The notes beneath the pieces were generated by a model, which worked only from the letters and a program-made list of their open reading frames with translations, was not told the origin of the DNA and did no database searches. Positions 32,108 to 43,938 of a stretch of 64,000 nucleotides of DNA are shown here, in pieces. Source of the DNA: Cherax quadricarinatus. Its lineage: Eukaryota; Arthropoda; Malacostraca; Decapoda; Parastacidae. Numbering within the stretch: the first letter of the stretch is position 1; each line of letters opens with the position of its first letter. Location: positions 4,404,630 through 4,468,629 of the forward strand of contig NC_091357.1 in the NCBI RefSeq assembly GCF_038502225.1. Reading direction: 5' to 3'. A program made the position numbers and the translations under genes.

Positions 32108-32345
32108 GCGTCAGTGAAGAGAATCTATGTGATATGTCAAGATATCTGATTAAATAAATGAAAATAAGATACCAGATATATTAAGTAAATTACCTAAATC
32201 TGCTTGCAACAGATGTACTCCTGTTAGCCCTTTTGGGGCTTAGTTCCTACGTCTTTTGTGTATTCATAAGCTCTTGCGCTACCCTCCACATTATGGATAT
32301 GCGATGCACAATAATCTTGTCGCTCCGGCGGCAAAATCTAATTTA
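32108..32345 (+). mobile_element. I/Jockey LINE 3' tail, opposite orientation to ORF1
   Basis: Plus strand sequence TATGTGATATGTCAAGATATC then GAAAATAAGATACCAGATAT matches the minus strand of 44100-44190. It continues into the shared tail (CTTTTGGGGCTTAGTTCC, GCTCCGGCGGCAAAATCTAA). It codes the degraded ORF2 end. It meets the inverted ORF1 leader at about 32107. Confidence 0.75.
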
Positions 32346-32765
32346 CAGTATCCACATTTGATGTATTAACACACCTTGAAATACATCAAACACCAAATAC
32401 AAATTTCATAATTAAAATTCATAAATACAATAACAAAACAGGAAAAAATATCTATTAGAAAAAGGCCAGGAACTAGAACGAGCTCAACACAAACACTAAA
32501 GATATTTTTTCAATAATAAATTACAATACTGTGCATTAAGGAGCATTGAAATTTTGGTTAAAGCTGCACTCTTCAGGCACTGTTCTTTATATACATTTTA
32601 GATTCAGTGCCAAATATAAAGTTTATTGGTTGAGGTTTAGCTACATCCTTGGCGACTGAAATTTTGGAATATGTCTGTATTACTGAGTAGCGCAGCGCAG
32701 TGTTTTATGTACTGTATGTATGTACTTTGCAGTACATATTTATAAACATTAACTAACTTTCTCTC
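32346..32765. other. unassigned AT-rich sequence
   Basis: No coding or repeat signal recognised; a small inverted block TTTGATGTATT/AATACATCAAA lies at 32358-32392. Confidence 0.4.
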
Positions 32766-32769
32766 TTTT

Positions 32770-34090
32770 CAGACACTGATTACTTGTATAGTAATTTACT
32801 ACCGAGAGGGGCTACAATGTCAACGAGTAAAGCCACAGAACATGCATTGTTTGGCCATGCCAGTGTTATTCCAATGAACAAACTTTCGTCCAAAGGCGAT
32901 ATGTTAAGGAACTGAGGCAATATCAATGTGATGAAGGAAAGTTTACTGATGTTTCAGTGATTATCAAGATAGCAGCTAAGGTCATCCGGTCCACTGTTTC
33001 ATGTCAGCTTCATGGAAATGAGATGTCATTCCGGGCTCTTTTCTACCACTATGACAGTAAGCCAAGTGGTCCTGAGCATTGGAGAGGTCCCATTGGCAAG
33101 CAATCAAGGATCCTCTGTCTGAGCTGCCAGTTGTTTCTTTCCAACCAGTCAATTTCATTTATTTCCCTGCTCTGAATAACAAGGTGGCAGAGGATCTGTC
33201 CTAGGACCAGAAATACTTGTACAGGATTTGCAAAGGAGTGATTACAGATGTGGGTGACGATGACTTGGCTGCTCTTCAACCAGGTCCACCGTGTGTCAAG
33301 GTGGAATACTTTATGGAGTAGGATCCTTAGGCTGTATGTGGCAACATCAAGACCCAGTCAGGAGCTGAAAAAGAGTCGTCATTATGATTTTAAAGTTCAG
33401 TGCTCCAATGTGGTTCCACATCAAGCTGCACCCTTATGTCACACACGGTTCCAAGAACGTTTTTCAGTCACTGCAATTTATGAGACATCTTAACAGTGAA
33501 GAAAAGAAGATAGTAAAGAAGACTGTCCAAAGAAATTCCTACTTTGCTCACACATATCAGACTGATAAAGACATGACAGAAACAAAGCTGTCTCAATGAT
33601 AAGAAAAAATAGAGAAGAGAATCAACAGACAGAAGAAGAGTACCGAGAGCTCTGATGAGGATAGAGAATAATCTGCTGTTGCTGTTGACGAGGACTCGTT
33701 AATCTACACTGATGATGAGGATGACAGTGAAGAGGAAGAGAATGACAATGTGGCTCCTATTGTCAACTCAAGAAAAGTAGTGATTCCCAAACTAAAGTGG
33801 CAAGCAAAGAACTACCATTCCATGATTGACTGGAAGACTGAACTCAAAACTTAGCCTTCTTTCATTGCTTCTCTATCAGATCAACAGGTTCTGAAAATTA
33901 CTGAGACTCCATGAGGTGCCCAAGAGGCCAAACAACTCTCAAGCTGTTAAGAGAGGGACTAAAGTTTGCACTGAAGTGAGTGGACAGAAGGCAATTGATG
34001 GATATAACAGGTAAAGAATATTTTCCTGGAAAGTGATGCCGAAGTTCCGCACCAAGAAAGACTTCACTTATAACTTGTAGTTTAAAATTA
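32770..34090 (+). pseudogene. pseudogene of an unidentified large protein
   Basis: Coding similarity is visible across frames although no frame is open throughout. Pieces include GHASVIPMNKLSSKGDM near 32850, VSRWNTLWSRILRLYVATS at 33290-33350, SAPMWFHIKLHPYVTHGSKN near 33395-33455, FQSLQFMRHLNSEEKKIVKK, and an acidic stretch DEDSLIYTDDEDDSEEEEN at 33690-33745 followed by NYHSMIDWKTEL. I believe it resembles uncharacterised arthropod proteins that occur in many copies, but cannot name the family. Stops and frameshifts (33205, 33320, 33598, 33670) show decay. Lack of introns suggests a transposon gene or a retrocopy. Confidence 0.6.
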
Positions 34091-35575
34091 AATAGTTGAT
34101 AATTGATATAACCCATGTACATTTGATTATACATTCACAACCAAAAATGATATAAACCATATACACCTGATTATCTTGACAACCAATAAATTATAATTAA
34201 TTGTTTTCAATGGTGCATGATCTGACGAAAAGTCGATCGTGATGCTGCAAGTTAAATGGGCATAAAATGGTCTGAAATTTTGCACAGAAGTTTGTTGTGA
34301 CCATGCAAATAATGCCTGAACAGTGAAACTTGCATCTCTAAAATTTGTATTTTTTCAATGCTCATACTGTGCATGCATCCATTTCACGGACTAAGAGACC
34401 TGAAACACAGCTGAACCATGTTAAACACTATAATACTAGGTATCTGCCTGATCTGAGACAGGTATCCACCGTATCATATAACCAAAGCCCTTGTTGCTAT
34501 ACATCAAAACCTTCAATAGGCAGAGGAACTGTAGCTCAATTCGTCAACAGATCTAGGAGCTATAGCTCAACATTCACAAGCAGCACTAAGGTGGGCGAGA
34601 CGCCGTGTGCTCACCTTCCAACCCAATACACTCCGCCCTTGGTTGGTTGAGAGGTTATGAAAGTAAAATAAAAACATTTCCAACGATTCGCGTATTTTAC
34701 CTTCTTTTTTTTTTACGGGCGTTTTCTTACAAGGTGAAAGTCCCTAGTTATGCAATGTATTTCGGGCACTAAGTTTAAAGCCTATCGACTACATGAAGTC
34801 GATTAATGGTGCATATAAACTTTTTCACCACCAGTCAAGAATACTTTAATCCCTCAAATAAGCATTAAAGTAAATTCTCCCTGAATAGAATCAGAGATAC
34901 ATATACTTCTCAGCGTTCACATCCTAGCTGCTGGTCGTCCAGGATACTACTGAGTGAGGAAGGTGAGACGCCACCGCTCTCTCTCCCCCTCCCATACACA
35001 CACCTACAACTACACACCACCACCATATTGTTGACCCACATTATATTTATGGGAACCGGTGGAGGTGAAGGTGACCAGACAGTGACTTAGTGATTGCAAG
35101 AGTGATTATGATTGGCATATCAGTATGACTGGGTAGAAACCTGCCTTGAAAAGATACCTGTAGTTTACCTGTAGATGGTTTCAGGGGCCACCGCCTCAGA
35201 AGCTGGGTCCTACACTAGGCTTCCTGGTTGCTCACCTGATCAACCTGGCTGGGCGGGCGTGCTGCAACAATCACTTGGCGGGCGATTTCGTTATGGTTTA
35301 CCGACTTAGAGACTGGTATTCAAAGAGCTAACAGAACTACCATCACTGAAACTCTACCAACATATTTAAAAACACAGGAGAAGGGGTAATCTGTGATTCA
35401 AAGTGTGTGCTCTTCAAGCACTTGATGGTTCTACTTACAAAACAGACAACAGAAACATAAGAATAGACATTAAAAATGACCTGGTAAGAGTTTGGGACAA
35501 AGGCTTTCGTATTTAATTGTCTGGATACCTTCCCACATAGGAATCAGTTGTCACAACACTAATTAAGAATGTATT
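34091..35575. other. unassigned sequence
   Basis: Nothing certain here. A fragment at 34585-34650 (CTAAGGTGGGCGAGACGCC) resembles hairpin family H flanks, and L2-tail-like GATCAACCTGGCTGGGCGG lies near 35241. Confidence 0.3.
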
Positions 35576-35576
35576 A

Positions 35577-35765
35577 ATGTTGGTAGAATTACCGACAATA
35601 TGTTAAGTAAAAGGACACAAGTGCAACTAATGTGACATTTTATTGTAGCAACGTTTCGCTCTCCAGGAGCTTTATCAAGCCGTTACGTAATGGCTTGATA
35701 AAGCTGGAGAGCGAAACGTTGCCACAATAAAATGTCGCATTAGTTGCACTTGTCCTACTTAACAC
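35577..35765. repeat. hairpin repeat family A, long palindrome
   Basis: The arms of about 80-85 bases start at GGTAGAATTACCGACAATAT and meet around GTTACGTAATG (35685-35695). The right arm has GGC-TTGATAA-A-GCT..AGC-GAAACGTT-GCC. Only a few mismatches and one short indel separate the arms. Confidence 0.85.
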
Positions 35766-36345
35766 TAATAAAGAAGCTAGATCTGTGTCAGACAGGAAGT
35801 GGAACTACAGCTAAACATCCCTCTGTCCAATGTCGACACCCAGTGTTCACATTTAACAGATTTTTCCAGTAACTATGTTTTTACGTGCCTGAGAGGAGCG
35901 TAGAGAAGATTCTGGGAGGTGTTACGTGAATATTCAAGAAATTTCAAGTGAGCGAATAATTGTTTTAGACTTTAACGATGCAGCGAGTGTGAGGAAGAGA
36001 GATGTTTCGAACTGTACATGTGGTGGAAAACACTGGTCAGTGGTATGTGTAGAAGCATCAGATATCTCTGGTAGACAATGACAAAGCAGGCAAGTGGTTG
36101 TAGGTGGAGTAGACAAGTCTGGAGTGCCGGGGGTAAATGACAGTGGGAAGTATTTAACCCTAGAGGTATACTTCTAGACAAGTCTTCACCCATTATACCC
36201 GGGTATGCTATATCTAGAGAGGATATTAAAATATAACCATTCTAGTCTAATTGTTGACAATGAAGTGAATGCGAGCCTGGTCGATCAGTTCTACTTCACC
36301 TACACCAAGAACACCCAACTATGATTAAATGAATTCTGCTGTAAG
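35766..36345. other. unassigned sequence
   Basis: No feature recognised. Short frames near 35934-36193 have no motif. Confidence 0.35.
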
Positions 36346-36349
36346 AACA

Positions 36350-36725
36350 AAACAAAAGAATAAGTATACCAGGTAAAATGAGGCGCGCTACTAAATTGAC
36401 TATCAGTATACTAGGTAAGATAAAATGCACTAGAAGTGACTATCAGTATACACAAATAACCCGCACATAAAAGAGAGAAGCTTACGACTTGGACCATTGA
36501 CAAAGTCACACTGTGTGACTTTGTCAATGGTCCAAGTCGGACCGAAACGTCGTCGTAAGCTTCTCTCTTTTATGTGCGGGTTATTTGTGTATCGTTCCAG
36601 TCACGGTATTGTGCCTTTTTTGTTATTTATTGACTATCAGTATACCAAGTAAGATGATGTGCACTACCAATTATTAGTATACCAGATATGGTAAGTGCAC
36701 AACCAGACACTCAGTATACCATTAG
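36350..36725. repeat. degenerate tandem with TATCAGTATACCAGGTAAGA unit
   Basis: The block (AC)TATCAGTATACC(A)GGTA recurs at 36365, 36405, 36432, 36632 and 36678 with 40-50 base spacing. A family C hairpin interrupts it. Confidence 0.65.
36445..36625. repeat. hairpin repeat family C, palindrome
   Basis: Arms from ACACAAATAACCCGCACATA to its complement, centre GTCACACTGTGTGAC (36511-36525). The right arm has GGTCC-AAGTC-GGACC-GAAACGTCG; the left arm lacks exactly 16 bases covering this core. Confidence 0.85.
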
Positions 36726-37235
36726 ATAGTTGTTACACCAGTTGCATATTTACACCAACAATATTGTTAAAATGGAAGTGGATTATCTTTTCCTCCTCGT
36801 TTACTGTGAAAAATTCTCTGACTCAGGAATCATATGAACAGATTCACGCAATTAGTCTAAAGTCCTAGAATCATATCTCCCGATACTGTCCCCACCTCGT
36901 TTAGTTTTAAAAGGTTTAAACCCTACCAAATGAACTAGGCTCATTATGAAATTAGTACTGTACTAGTTTTAAGTAGTAATTGTAAGTGCTTTATCACACT
37001 GTTTCTGATTTGCCCAAACCTCGATTATCCTTCGTGTCAACATGACCTATTAGAGTCATTACATGAACTCTAACAGACGTTACAAAACACAGAAATACTG
37101 AGATAATGTATTGTTAAGTCAAACTTGATGTATAACTTGAAAAATATGTTGGACAAATACACGAATGTGAATAAATGGGTGTGAGAAGGACTTGCCTAGC
37201 GTGGGCCAGTAAGCATGCACTAAACAACATATGGT
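36726..37235. other. unassigned sequence
   Basis: AT-rich. A CR1-like 3' UTR fragment (AAGGACTTGCCTAGCGTGGG) occurs near 37187. Confidence 0.35.
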
Positions 37236-37239
37236 AATA

Positions 37240-37380
37240 AGAACAATATGAGGTTTATGACGTTTTTATTGAGATGTTTCGCCCACCAGGGATTATATCA
37301 AGTCTGTGAGAATTTATAAAGCTCCTGGTGGGCGAAACATCTCAATAAAATACTATGAGCTTCATAGCTCGCTTTATTAA
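37240..37380. repeat. hairpin repeat family E
   Basis: Arms ATTGAGATGTTTCGCCCACC and GGTGGGCGAAACATCTCAAT surround a loop with TATCAAGTCTGTGAG; stem II GCTC/GGGC has one G-T pair. Confidence 0.75.
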
Positions 37381-37439
37381 CATACTTTACGTTATATAAT
37401 ATCACTGATATACATCAACCAACGTAAATTCGACATATA

Positions 37440-37525
37440 TATTAAGACACGTTATAGAGAGGATTTTATGACAACGTTTCAGTCGCATTAGAACTTTGAG
37501 CGAAACGTTGTCTCTGTAAAAGTCT
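37440..37525. repeat. hairpin repeat family G
   Basis: GACAACGTTTCAGTC and GAGCGAAACGTTGTC are opposed around a 17-base spacer. Confidence 0.65.
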
Positions 37526-37537
37526 GTTTGGTATCGT

Positions 37538-37538
37538 T

Positions 37539-37596
<58 letters not shown>

Positions 37597-37640
37597 TGTG
37601 TGTGTCTGTGTGTGTCTGTGTGTGTCTGTGTGTGTACTCA
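37538..37640. repeat. (GT)n microsatellite
   Basis: About 50 units with periodic GTCT at the right end. Confidence 0.95.
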
Positions 37641-37775
37641 CCTAGTTTAGGCTGCAGGGGTCGAGTCCAAGCTCCTGGCCCCGCCTCTTCCACATTGTGT
37701 GTGTGTACTCATCTAATTATGGTTGCAGGGGTCGAGACTCAGCTCCTGGCCCCGCCTCTTCCACCGAGTGCTACT
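37635..37775 (-). mobile_element. tandem LINE 3'-end fragments
   Basis: TGCAGGGGTCGAGTCC..CTCCTGGCCCCGCCTCTTCC occurs twice (37652, 37725). The same block ends the LINE fragments at 60560 and 62680 in reverse orientation. Confidence 0.65.
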
Positions 37776-37814
37776 AGGTCCTCTCTCTCTCTCTCCCTGC
37801 TCCGCGTGCGCGCG

Positions 37815-38679
<865 letters not shown>

Positions 38680-38815
38680 CAGTAAATAGTTACCAAAGTG
38701 TTAGTGGACTACTGTGGGTCGCATTCTGGACAGGGCGAGATGTATGAGCAAGTGTCCTTGCACCTGCTGCTCATGACAATTGGGGAATAAACACGTACTG
38801 TACTTAGGTGTTAGA
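38680..38815 (+). mobile_element. SINE-beta fragment
   Basis: AAATAGTTACCAAAGTGTTA, GGGTCGCATTCTGGAC and GCACCTGCTGCTCATGACA correspond to the SINE-beta middle and tail; both ends are missing. Confidence 0.45.
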
Positions 38816-38963
38816 CAGGCAAGTAGCATTCTAGGGAGTGGTAGTAGACCTTAGGTAGGACTAGCCTTTGAGGTGAACTGAGGAATGAGACAGGCAAGTA
38901 ACATTCTAGGGAGTGGTAGTAGACCTTAGGTAGGACTAGCCTTTGAGGTGAACTGAGGAATGA
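38814..38963. repeat. 75-bp tandem duplication
   Basis: Two copies of GACAGGCAAGTA(G/A)CATTC.. to AACTGAGGAATGA at 38814 and 38889, with one base difference seen. Confidence 0.9.
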
Positions 38964-39010
38964 GATGAGCTTCAAACCTGTAAACTGAGCTGCAGTCAGC
39001 TCTCTTAAAA

Positions 39011-39171
39011 TTATTATTATAATCAAGGGGGGAGTACTAAACCCGGAGGATTATACAGCGCCTGGGGGGGGATGTGGAAGGCATTCAGGCTTAATTCGGT
39101 GAACTGGAGCACAGATCCAATTCCCTAAATCAAGAGCCCCTCACCAACATCAAGGAACCTTCCTTGAGGGG
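39011..39171 (-). mobile_element. SINE-alpha copy 3
   Basis: Flanked by the exact 13-base direct repeat AGCTCTCTTAAAA at 38998-39010 and 39172-39184. Left end is the TTATTATTATAATC tail. Confidence 0.92.
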
Positions 39172-39482
39172 AGCTCTCTTAAAAGCTTCAAACTTGTGCT
39201 ATTTTTCTCGGAAACGCGACTGAACAAGTGCGTCCACAACTGAACACTGCCTGGAGACGCCTTCATACCACGTGCTCTTCAATTTTCGGTGGACTTTTTC
39301 AACAGAATTTACGAAAAATTGTATTAAGCTGTTTGTAAGGGAGCTAAATGTATGTAAAAAAAAAGTCTAGGATCCTGATCCGACTGAGAGAGCACTGAAT
39401 ACGTATGAAGTATGGCCTTAGTACTGGAATCTAAATACGGAGGATCTCGGCAATTAAATAGCAACATGATCCTCTTTTTAGA

Positions 39483-40508
39483 TGAGATGGTGAGGATGAG
39501 TGGGACGTAAGGATGAGTGGGACGTAAGGATGACTGGGAAGTAAGGATGAGTGGGAAGTAAGGATGAGTGGGAAGTAAGGATGAGTGGGGCGTAAGGATG
39601 AGTGGGACGTAAGGATGACTGGGAAGTAAGGATGAGTGGGAAGTAAGGATGAGTGGGAAGTAAGGATGAGTGGGAAGTAAGGATGAGTGGGAAGTAAGGA
39701 TGAGTGGGAAGTAAGGATGAGTGGGGCGTAAGGATGAGTGGGGCGTAAGGATGAGTGGGGCGTAAGGATGAGTGGGGCGTAAGGATGAGTGGGGCGTAAG
39801 GATGAGTGGGGCGTAAGGATGAGTGGGAAGTAAGGATGAGTGGGAAGTAAGGATGAGTGGGACGTAAGGATGAGTGGGGCGTAAGGATGAGTGGGGCGTA
39901 AGGATGAGTGGGGCGTAAGGATGAGTGGGGCGTAAGGATGAGTGGGAAGTAAGGATGAGTGGGACGTAAGGATGAGTGGGGCGTAAGGATGAGTGGGGCG
40001 TAAGGATGAGTGGGGCGTAAGGATGAGTGGGGCGTAAGGATGAGTGGGAAGTAAGGATGAGTGGGAAGTAAGGATGAGTGGGAAGTAAGGATGAGTGGGA
40101 CGTAAGGATGAGTGGGAAGTAAGGATGAGTGGGAAGTAAGGATGAGTGGGAAGTAAGGATGAGTGGGAAGTAAGGATGAGTGGGACGTAAGAATGACTGA
40201 GAAGCAAGGATGAGTGGGAAGTAAGGATGAGTGGGAAGTAAGGATGAGTGTGAAGCAAGGATGAGTGGGAAGTAAGGATGAGTGGGAAGCAAGGATGAGT
40301 GGGAAGTAAGGATGAGTGGGAAGTAAGGATGAGTGGGAAGTAAGGATGAGTGGGAAGCAAGGATGAGTGGGAAGTAAGGATGAGTGGGAAGCAAGGATGA
40401 GTGGGAAGTAAGGATGAGTGGGAAGCAAGGATGAGTGGGAAGTAAGGATGAGTGGGAAGCAAGGATGAGTGGGAAGCAAGGATGAGTGGGAAGTAAGGAT
40501 GAGTGAGT
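39483..40508. repeat. 17-bp minisatellite, about 60 copies
   Basis: Unit GGATGAGTGGGAAGTAA, with GGGCGTAA, GGGACGTAA and GGGAAGCAA variants clustered in runs. Since 17 is not a multiple of three, all minus-strand frames cycle through the same 17-residue peptide and stay open; this is not coding evidence. Confidence 0.97.
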
Positions 40509-40554
40509 TTTGAAATATGCGTGAAGGTATAGTAGTGGGCGCATGTGATCACAA

Positions 40555-41975
40555 GAGGGTGGGACAGTGTGTGAGATGGGTGGTCCCAGACCAGGGTGAG
40601 ACGTGTGTGGGATGGGTGGTCCCAGACCAGAGTGAGACGTGTGTGGGATGGGTGGTCCTAGACCAGGGTGAGACGCGTGTGGGATGGGTGGTCCCAGACC
40701 AGGGTGAGACGTGTGTGGGATGGGTGGTCCTAGACCAGGGTGAGACGTGTGTGGGATGGGTGGTCCCAGGCCAGGGCGAGACGTGTGTGGGATGGGTGGT
40801 CCCAGACCAGAGTGAGACGTGTGTGGGATGGGTGGTAACAGAACAGGGTGAGACGTGTGTGGAATGTGTGGTCCCAGACCAGGGTGAGACGTGTGAGAGA
40901 TGGGTGGTCCCAGACCAGGGTGAGACGCGTGTGGGATGGGTGGTCCCAGACCAGGGTGAGACGTGTGTGGGATGGGTGGTCCCAGACCAGAGTGAGACGT
41001 GTGTGGGATGGGTGGTCCCAAACCAGAGTGAGACGTGTGTGGGATGGGTGGTCCCAGACCAGAGTGAGACGTGTGTGGGATGGGTGATCCCAGACCAGAG
41101 TGAGACGTGTGTGGGATGGGTGGTCCCAGACCAGGGTGAGACGTGTGTGGGATGGGTGGTCCCAGACCAGAGTGAGACGCGTGTGGGATGGGTGGTCCCA
41201 GACCAGGGTGAGACGTGTGTGGGATGGGTGGTCCCAGACCAGAGTGAGACGTGTGTGGGATGGGTGGTCCCAGACCAGAGTGAGACGTGTGTGGGATGGG
41301 TGGTCCCAGACCAGAGTGAGACGTGTGTGGGATGGGTGGTCCCAGACCAGAGTGAGACGTGTGTGGGATGGGTGGTCCCAGACCAGAGTGAGACGTGTGT
41401 GGGATGGGTGGTCCCAGACCAGAGTGAGACGTGTGTGGGATGGGTGGTCCCAGACCAGAGTGAGACGTGTGTGGGATGGGTGGTCCCAGACCAGGGTGAG
41501 ACGTGTGTGGGATGGGTGGTCCCAGACCAGAGTGAGACGTGTGTGGGATGGGTGGTCCCAGACCAGAGTGAGACGTGTGTGGGATGGGTGGTCCTAGACC
41601 AGGGTGAGACGTGTGGAATGGGTGGTCCCAGACCAGAGACGTGTGTGGGATGGGTGGTCCCAGACCAGGGTGAGACGTGTGTGGGATGGGTGGTCCCAGA
41701 CCAGAGTGAGACGTGTGTGGGATGGGTGGTCCCAGACCAGAGTGAGACGTGTGTGGGATGGGTGGTCCCAGACCAGAGTGAGACGTGTGTGGGATGGGTG
41801 GTCCTAGACCAGGGTGAGACGTGTGTGGAATGGGTGGTCCCAGACCAGAGACGTGTGTGGGATGGGTGGTCCCAGACCAGGGTGAGACGTGTGTGGGATG
41901 GGTGGTCCCAGACCAGAGTGAGACGTGTGTGGGATGGGTGGTCCCAGACCAGGGTGAGACGTGTGTGGGAGGGAC
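40555..41975. repeat. 36-bp minisatellite, about 39 copies
   Basis: Unit contains GGGTGGTCCCAGACCAGAG and TGAGACGTGTGTGGGAT. GAG/GGG variants alternate in patterns, and a block of several units with a shortened copy (CCAGAGACGTG, missing 5 bases) occurs at 41635 and 41845, showing higher-order duplication. Long open frames on both strands are a by-product of the 12-codon period. Confidence 0.97.
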
Positions 41976-42099
41976 ACTTGATATCCTTACATACCTCTTT
42001 ATCCTGGTCTCAGGAGCTACGTGTTGCACGGACAGACCAGCAGAGCGCACCACGTCCAACACCGTGTGGTTGCCCAAGAAGTGACCTGCAAGAACAATA

Positions 42100-42540
42100 A
42101 TCGCTTAGCAACACAAAATAATATTGATCAATCTGCAATCCTGTAACAACTAGAATACAGAGAAAAAATGTAAATGATAAAAAAAAATGATCCTATAATA
42201 AATTTCCAAACATTTACAAATATTCACTAAGAAAATATTCCCCTATTTCTGTGATTTACACTGTACTCGCCTTGTCATGTTTACAGGGGTCAATTCATGG
42301 CTCCTGGTCTCACCTTGTATCACTTAACGATCATAGTATAAATGTGATTAGCCTGTATCTTCCTGTGTCATCTGTTACAGTATTTTCTACGCTCATACAA
42401 GCTACAACAGTGAGAAGTGAGGTATATTGTTGTGTTTCGGCGAGTTTGCACTGCACGTGTGTTACAGCCCGGGCAACAAACTTTGATAAAGGAACAGTAT
42501 GCAGCCACTTCCATCTCTATGAGGGTTAGAGAGTTAGGGT
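42100..42540. other. unassigned sequence
   Basis: No feature recognised. Confidence 0.35.
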
Positions 42541-42559
42541 GAGCAGCTTGCTACGTTTA

Positions 42560-42655
42560 GCTAAGATTAACGTCCCACCTAGCATGAACTAGTAAGTAGT
42601 AAGACCCACTAGTTCATGCTAGACCCACCTAGCATGAACTAGTAGGTAGGATAAT
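42560..42655. repeat. short CTAGCATGAACTAG repeat, one unit inverted
   Basis: CCACCTAGCATGAACTAGTA occurs at 42571 and 42626, with a reversed CTAGTTCATGCTAG between. It is related to the large array at 45110. Confidence 0.7.
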
Positions 42656-42657
42656 CG

Positions 42658-42875
42658 ATTCAGACGTAGATGTCACAGAATTTCAAGAGGATTTAGACTC
42701 AATTCGTGGTCAGAAAAGTGGCAGATGCAGTTCAACGCAGATAAATAAACAAACGATGTAGAACTTAGCTGTACAGAATGCAAAAAGGACTTGGGGGTTG
42801 TGGTAAGCATCAACCTTAAACTAAGACAGCAATGCCTAAGCGTACGTAACAAGGCAAATACAGTGCTAATCCCGA
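42658..42875 (+). pseudogene. CR1-like RT fragment
   Basis: Nucleotide match to the CR1 RT/thumb: TCAGAAAAGTGGCAGATGCA, then GACTTGGGGGTTGTGGTAAG and AGACAGCAATGCCTAAGCG. It covers the region matching 26945-27205 and stops at the Tc1-like element. It overlaps in content with the next copy at 43487, so it is a separate insertion. Confidence 0.65.
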
Positions 42876-42909
42876 GATTATGCCACCCCTCCCCCACACA
42901 CGTACCGAA

Positions 42910-43486
42910 ACACACGTACCATGAAAGATTATAATATAACTATTTGCACACTTACTAAGGTTTTAATACTTGGTGCTGCGTCCTTTATGCTTTATCACGT
43001 CCCTCAGCCGTGTAGGAAGACCCAAATTCTTGGGGGTTTGGGGAGGTATATTATTCCATGTCTCATAGAGCAGCCTCCAGCCGCGGGATGGAACTGATAT
43101 CCTTGCCCAGTAAACTTCGTTTCACTATTGACCAGAGGTTCTTAATAGGGTTTAGGTCTGGGGAATTGCCTGGCCAGTGATTAAAGAACCTCACTTCACA
43201 GTCCTTAAGCCACTGAACTCCATATCTGGTGGTATGACACGGTGCACCGTCCTGCATAAAAACCGTAGCCCCACACTTGTCAAACGCCTCAGGTAAATTG
43301 TCACACAATAACTCTAGGTAATTATACTGGTTCATAAACTGGTTTTTGGGAAGCACAATGAGTTCACCAACACTCTGAGCACTGAAGAACCCCCAAACCA
43401 TAAGCGAGTTTGGTGGTCCCACTTCCTCTGGGCCAGTACACATGCCCTCCACGGTTACAGGCGACAGTGAAGGTTGCTTCATTACT
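42910..43486 (-). pseudogene. Tc1/mariner transposase, C-terminal half, inactive
   Basis: Tc1/mariner transposases cut and paste DNA using a DDE triad. The minus-strand frame (43482-43063) shows SLMVWGFFS, VFMQDGAPCHTT (second Asp) and WPGNSPDLNPIKNLW. The last block normally has Glu in place of this Lys, so the third catalytic residue is lost through a single-base AAG/GAG difference. A frameshift after LEAAL precedes a conserved C-terminal tail readable to about 42963. The N-terminal DNA-binding half is missing, as are both TIRs. It separates two CR1 fragments. Confidence 0.85.
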
Positions 43487-43938
43487 CCAAAGTACTAAAT
43501 AATGTAGATCTTAATATTACTGACTGTGAAAAGCATTTGGGAGTTCTGGTTAGTAGTAATCTAAAACAAAGACAACAGTGCGTAAGTGTTTGCAATAAAG
43601 CGAACAGAATCCTTGGCTTCACATCAAGAAGCACAAATAATAGGAGTCCTCATGTTGCTCAACTCTGTATATCCTTCGTTGGGCCTCATTTAGATTATGC
43701 TGCACAGTTTTGGTCACCGCATTACAGAATGGATATAAATGCACTGGAGAATGTACAAAGGAGGATGACAAAGTTGATCCCATGTAGCAGAAATCTTCCT
43801 TATGAGGAAAGACTGAGGGCCCTGAATCTGCACTCTCTCGAAAGGCGTAGAATTAGGGGGGATATGATTGAGGTGTATACATGGAAAACAGGAATAAATA
43901 AAGGGGATATAAACAGCATGCTAAAAATATCTAGCCAA
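43487..43938 (+). pseudogene. CR1 ORF2 C-terminal copy, part 1
   Basis: Frame 43493-43940 encodes NNVDLNITDCEKHLGVLVSS, HLDYAAQFWSPHYRMDIN and LHSLERRRIRGDMIEVYTWK, closely matching residues about 760-930 of the intact CR1 protein at 24783. It ends at ILKISSQD-like sequence where another LINE has inserted. Confidence 0.85.

Noticed and set aside
39324..42100. Long open frames of 917 (minus) and 527 (plus) codons
   Set aside because: They run through the 17-bp and 36-bp minisatellites, where period and lack of stop-forming words keep several frames open. No non-repeat domain is present.
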